Origin: Qipengyuania pelagi
GTDB taxonomy: Bacteria; Pseudomonadota; Alphaproteobacteria; Sphingomonadales; Sphingomonadaceae
Assembly (NCBI RefSeq): GCF_009827295.1
Contig: NZ_WTYD01000006.1
Location: 1 to 13,695, forward strand
DNA: 13,695 bases
Reading direction: 5' to 3'
Of this stretch, positions 13,397 through 13,695 are shown piece by piece; position 1 is the stretch's first letter, and every line of letters begins with the position of its first letter. The notes under the pieces were generated by a model. The model was not told the DNA's origin, searched no databases, and saw only the letters and a program-made list of their open reading frames with translations. The translations under genes and the position numbers were made by a program.

Positions 13397-13695
13397 CCCG
13401 GCATGGCTCGATCTCACCGAACCGGGCACGTGATAGGCTTCCGGCAATGCCGCCGCTCGTCCTGCAGATCATCAGTCGCATGAAAACCGCCATGACACCA
13501 TCGCTATTGAGCGATCTGCTGACCAAATCCGGGCCACAGACCTGCCCACCTGACCCATCCGGCACGCTTCCCAGCCAGTGTCATCAAGCCACCTGGATCG
13601 ACAGAAAACCGAAATCCCCATAGCCCAACGCATGCGGCCCGCGGGTTCGTGCTTCGGGGACTTCCGTACGCCTACGGCGCCCGGAACCCTTCACG
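13397..13695 (+). other. 3' non-coding end of the IS91-like element (origin region candidate)
   Basis: No gene is seen here. The region carries the right inverted repeat (13641-13657), the 8-bp palindrome CCCGCGGG (13638-13645) and, close to the window end, a small hairpin with CCG at 13673-13675 pairing CGG about nine bases later, followed by GGAAC. In IS91-type elements the replication origin (oriIS) lies at the transposase 3' end and is built of such hairpins next to a GAAC/GTTC-type tetranucleotide. The exact end cannot be fixed, as the window stops here. Confidence 0.5.
13641..13657 (-). repeat. Right 17-bp inverted repeat of the IS91-like element
   Basis: GCGGGTTCGTGCTTCGG is the reverse complement of the left copy with one mismatch. 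It overlaps the CCCGCGGG palindrome, which may form a hairpin at the origin end. Confidence 0.6.

Larger units (their letters stand above)
11159..13657 (+). mobile_element. IS91-family insertion sequence with accessory tyrosine recombinase
   Basis: The element comprises a tyrosine recombinase gene and an overlapping Y2 transposase gene, the arrangement of one subgroup of IS91-like elements that move by rolling-circle transposition. The boundaries are approximate and rest on a 17-bp inverted repeat: CCGGAGCACGAACCCGC at 11159-11175 and its near-exact complement GCGGGTTCGTGCTTCGG at 13641-13657 (16 of 17). The true replication origin end may extend past 13657, since the last 40 bases contain a further CCG/CGG hairpin and a GGAAC tetranucleotide context typical of IS91 targets. 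Both genes look intact, so the element may be active. It sits just downstream of the frameshifted monooxygenase. Confidence 0.75.

Noticed and set aside
1..13695. CRISPR arrays, tRNA or rRNA genes
   Set aside because: No regularly spaced direct repeats, cloverleaf-like sequences or rRNA-like stretches were noticed.

Overview
The window looks like a GC-rich alphaproteobacterial chromosome or large plasmid, most likely from the sphingomonad/erythrobacter side of the class. This is inferred from base composition, Ala/Arg/Asp-rich proteins, an HWE-type sensor kinase and the flavour of the mobile genes; no rRNA or other marker is present to prove it. No tRNA, rRNA or CRISPR array was seen.

Layout. 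(1) Positions 1-726, minus: the first 242 residues of a PAS + HWE/HisKA_2 sensor histidine kinase, cut by the window edge. (2) Positions 727-2480: a scarred accessory stretch. It holds a 12-bp inverted repeat, the C-terminal stub of a tyrosine integrase followed by a strong GC hairpin, an intact EmrE-like SMR efflux gene, the effector-binding half of a MerR-type regulator that has lost its DNA-binding domain, and a short N-terminal ArdC-like antirestriction fragment fused directly to that regulator stub. (3) Positions 2481-2925: non-coding, with several inverted repeats. (4) Positions 2926-6538, minus: a tight four-gene operon, in transcription order small catalase-like haem protein, 231-residue protein of unknown function, DyP-type peroxidase, hotdog acyl-CoA thioesterase. 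A divergent TetR gene (6676-7293) faces it across a 137-bp gap with a perfect palindrome. (5) Positions 7320-8882, minus: a secreted/membrane MscS-type mechanosensitive channel. (6) Positions 9125-9739, minus: a second TetR regulator, divergent from an FAD monooxygenase (9870 onward) whose C terminus is frameshifted. Two copies of a TCTAWACAGTGT operator-like element overlie the monooxygenase promoter. (7) Positions about 11159-13657 or beyond: an IS91-family element with a tyrosine recombinase overlapping a Y2 HUH transposase, bounded by 17-bp near-perfect inverted repeats.

How the parts work together. The most distinctive unit is the haem-peroxide operon. A mini-catalase of the kind related to allene oxide synthases, a DyP peroxidase and a fatty-acyl thioesterase are translationally linked with a protein of unknown function under an adjacent TetR. 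This suggests handling of organic or lipid hydroperoxides rather than simple H2O2 removal (inference). The monooxygenase/TetR pair looks like a separate xenobiotic-responsive module. The left part is a record of past insertion and deletion events, and the right end is a possibly still complete rolling-circle insertion sequence.
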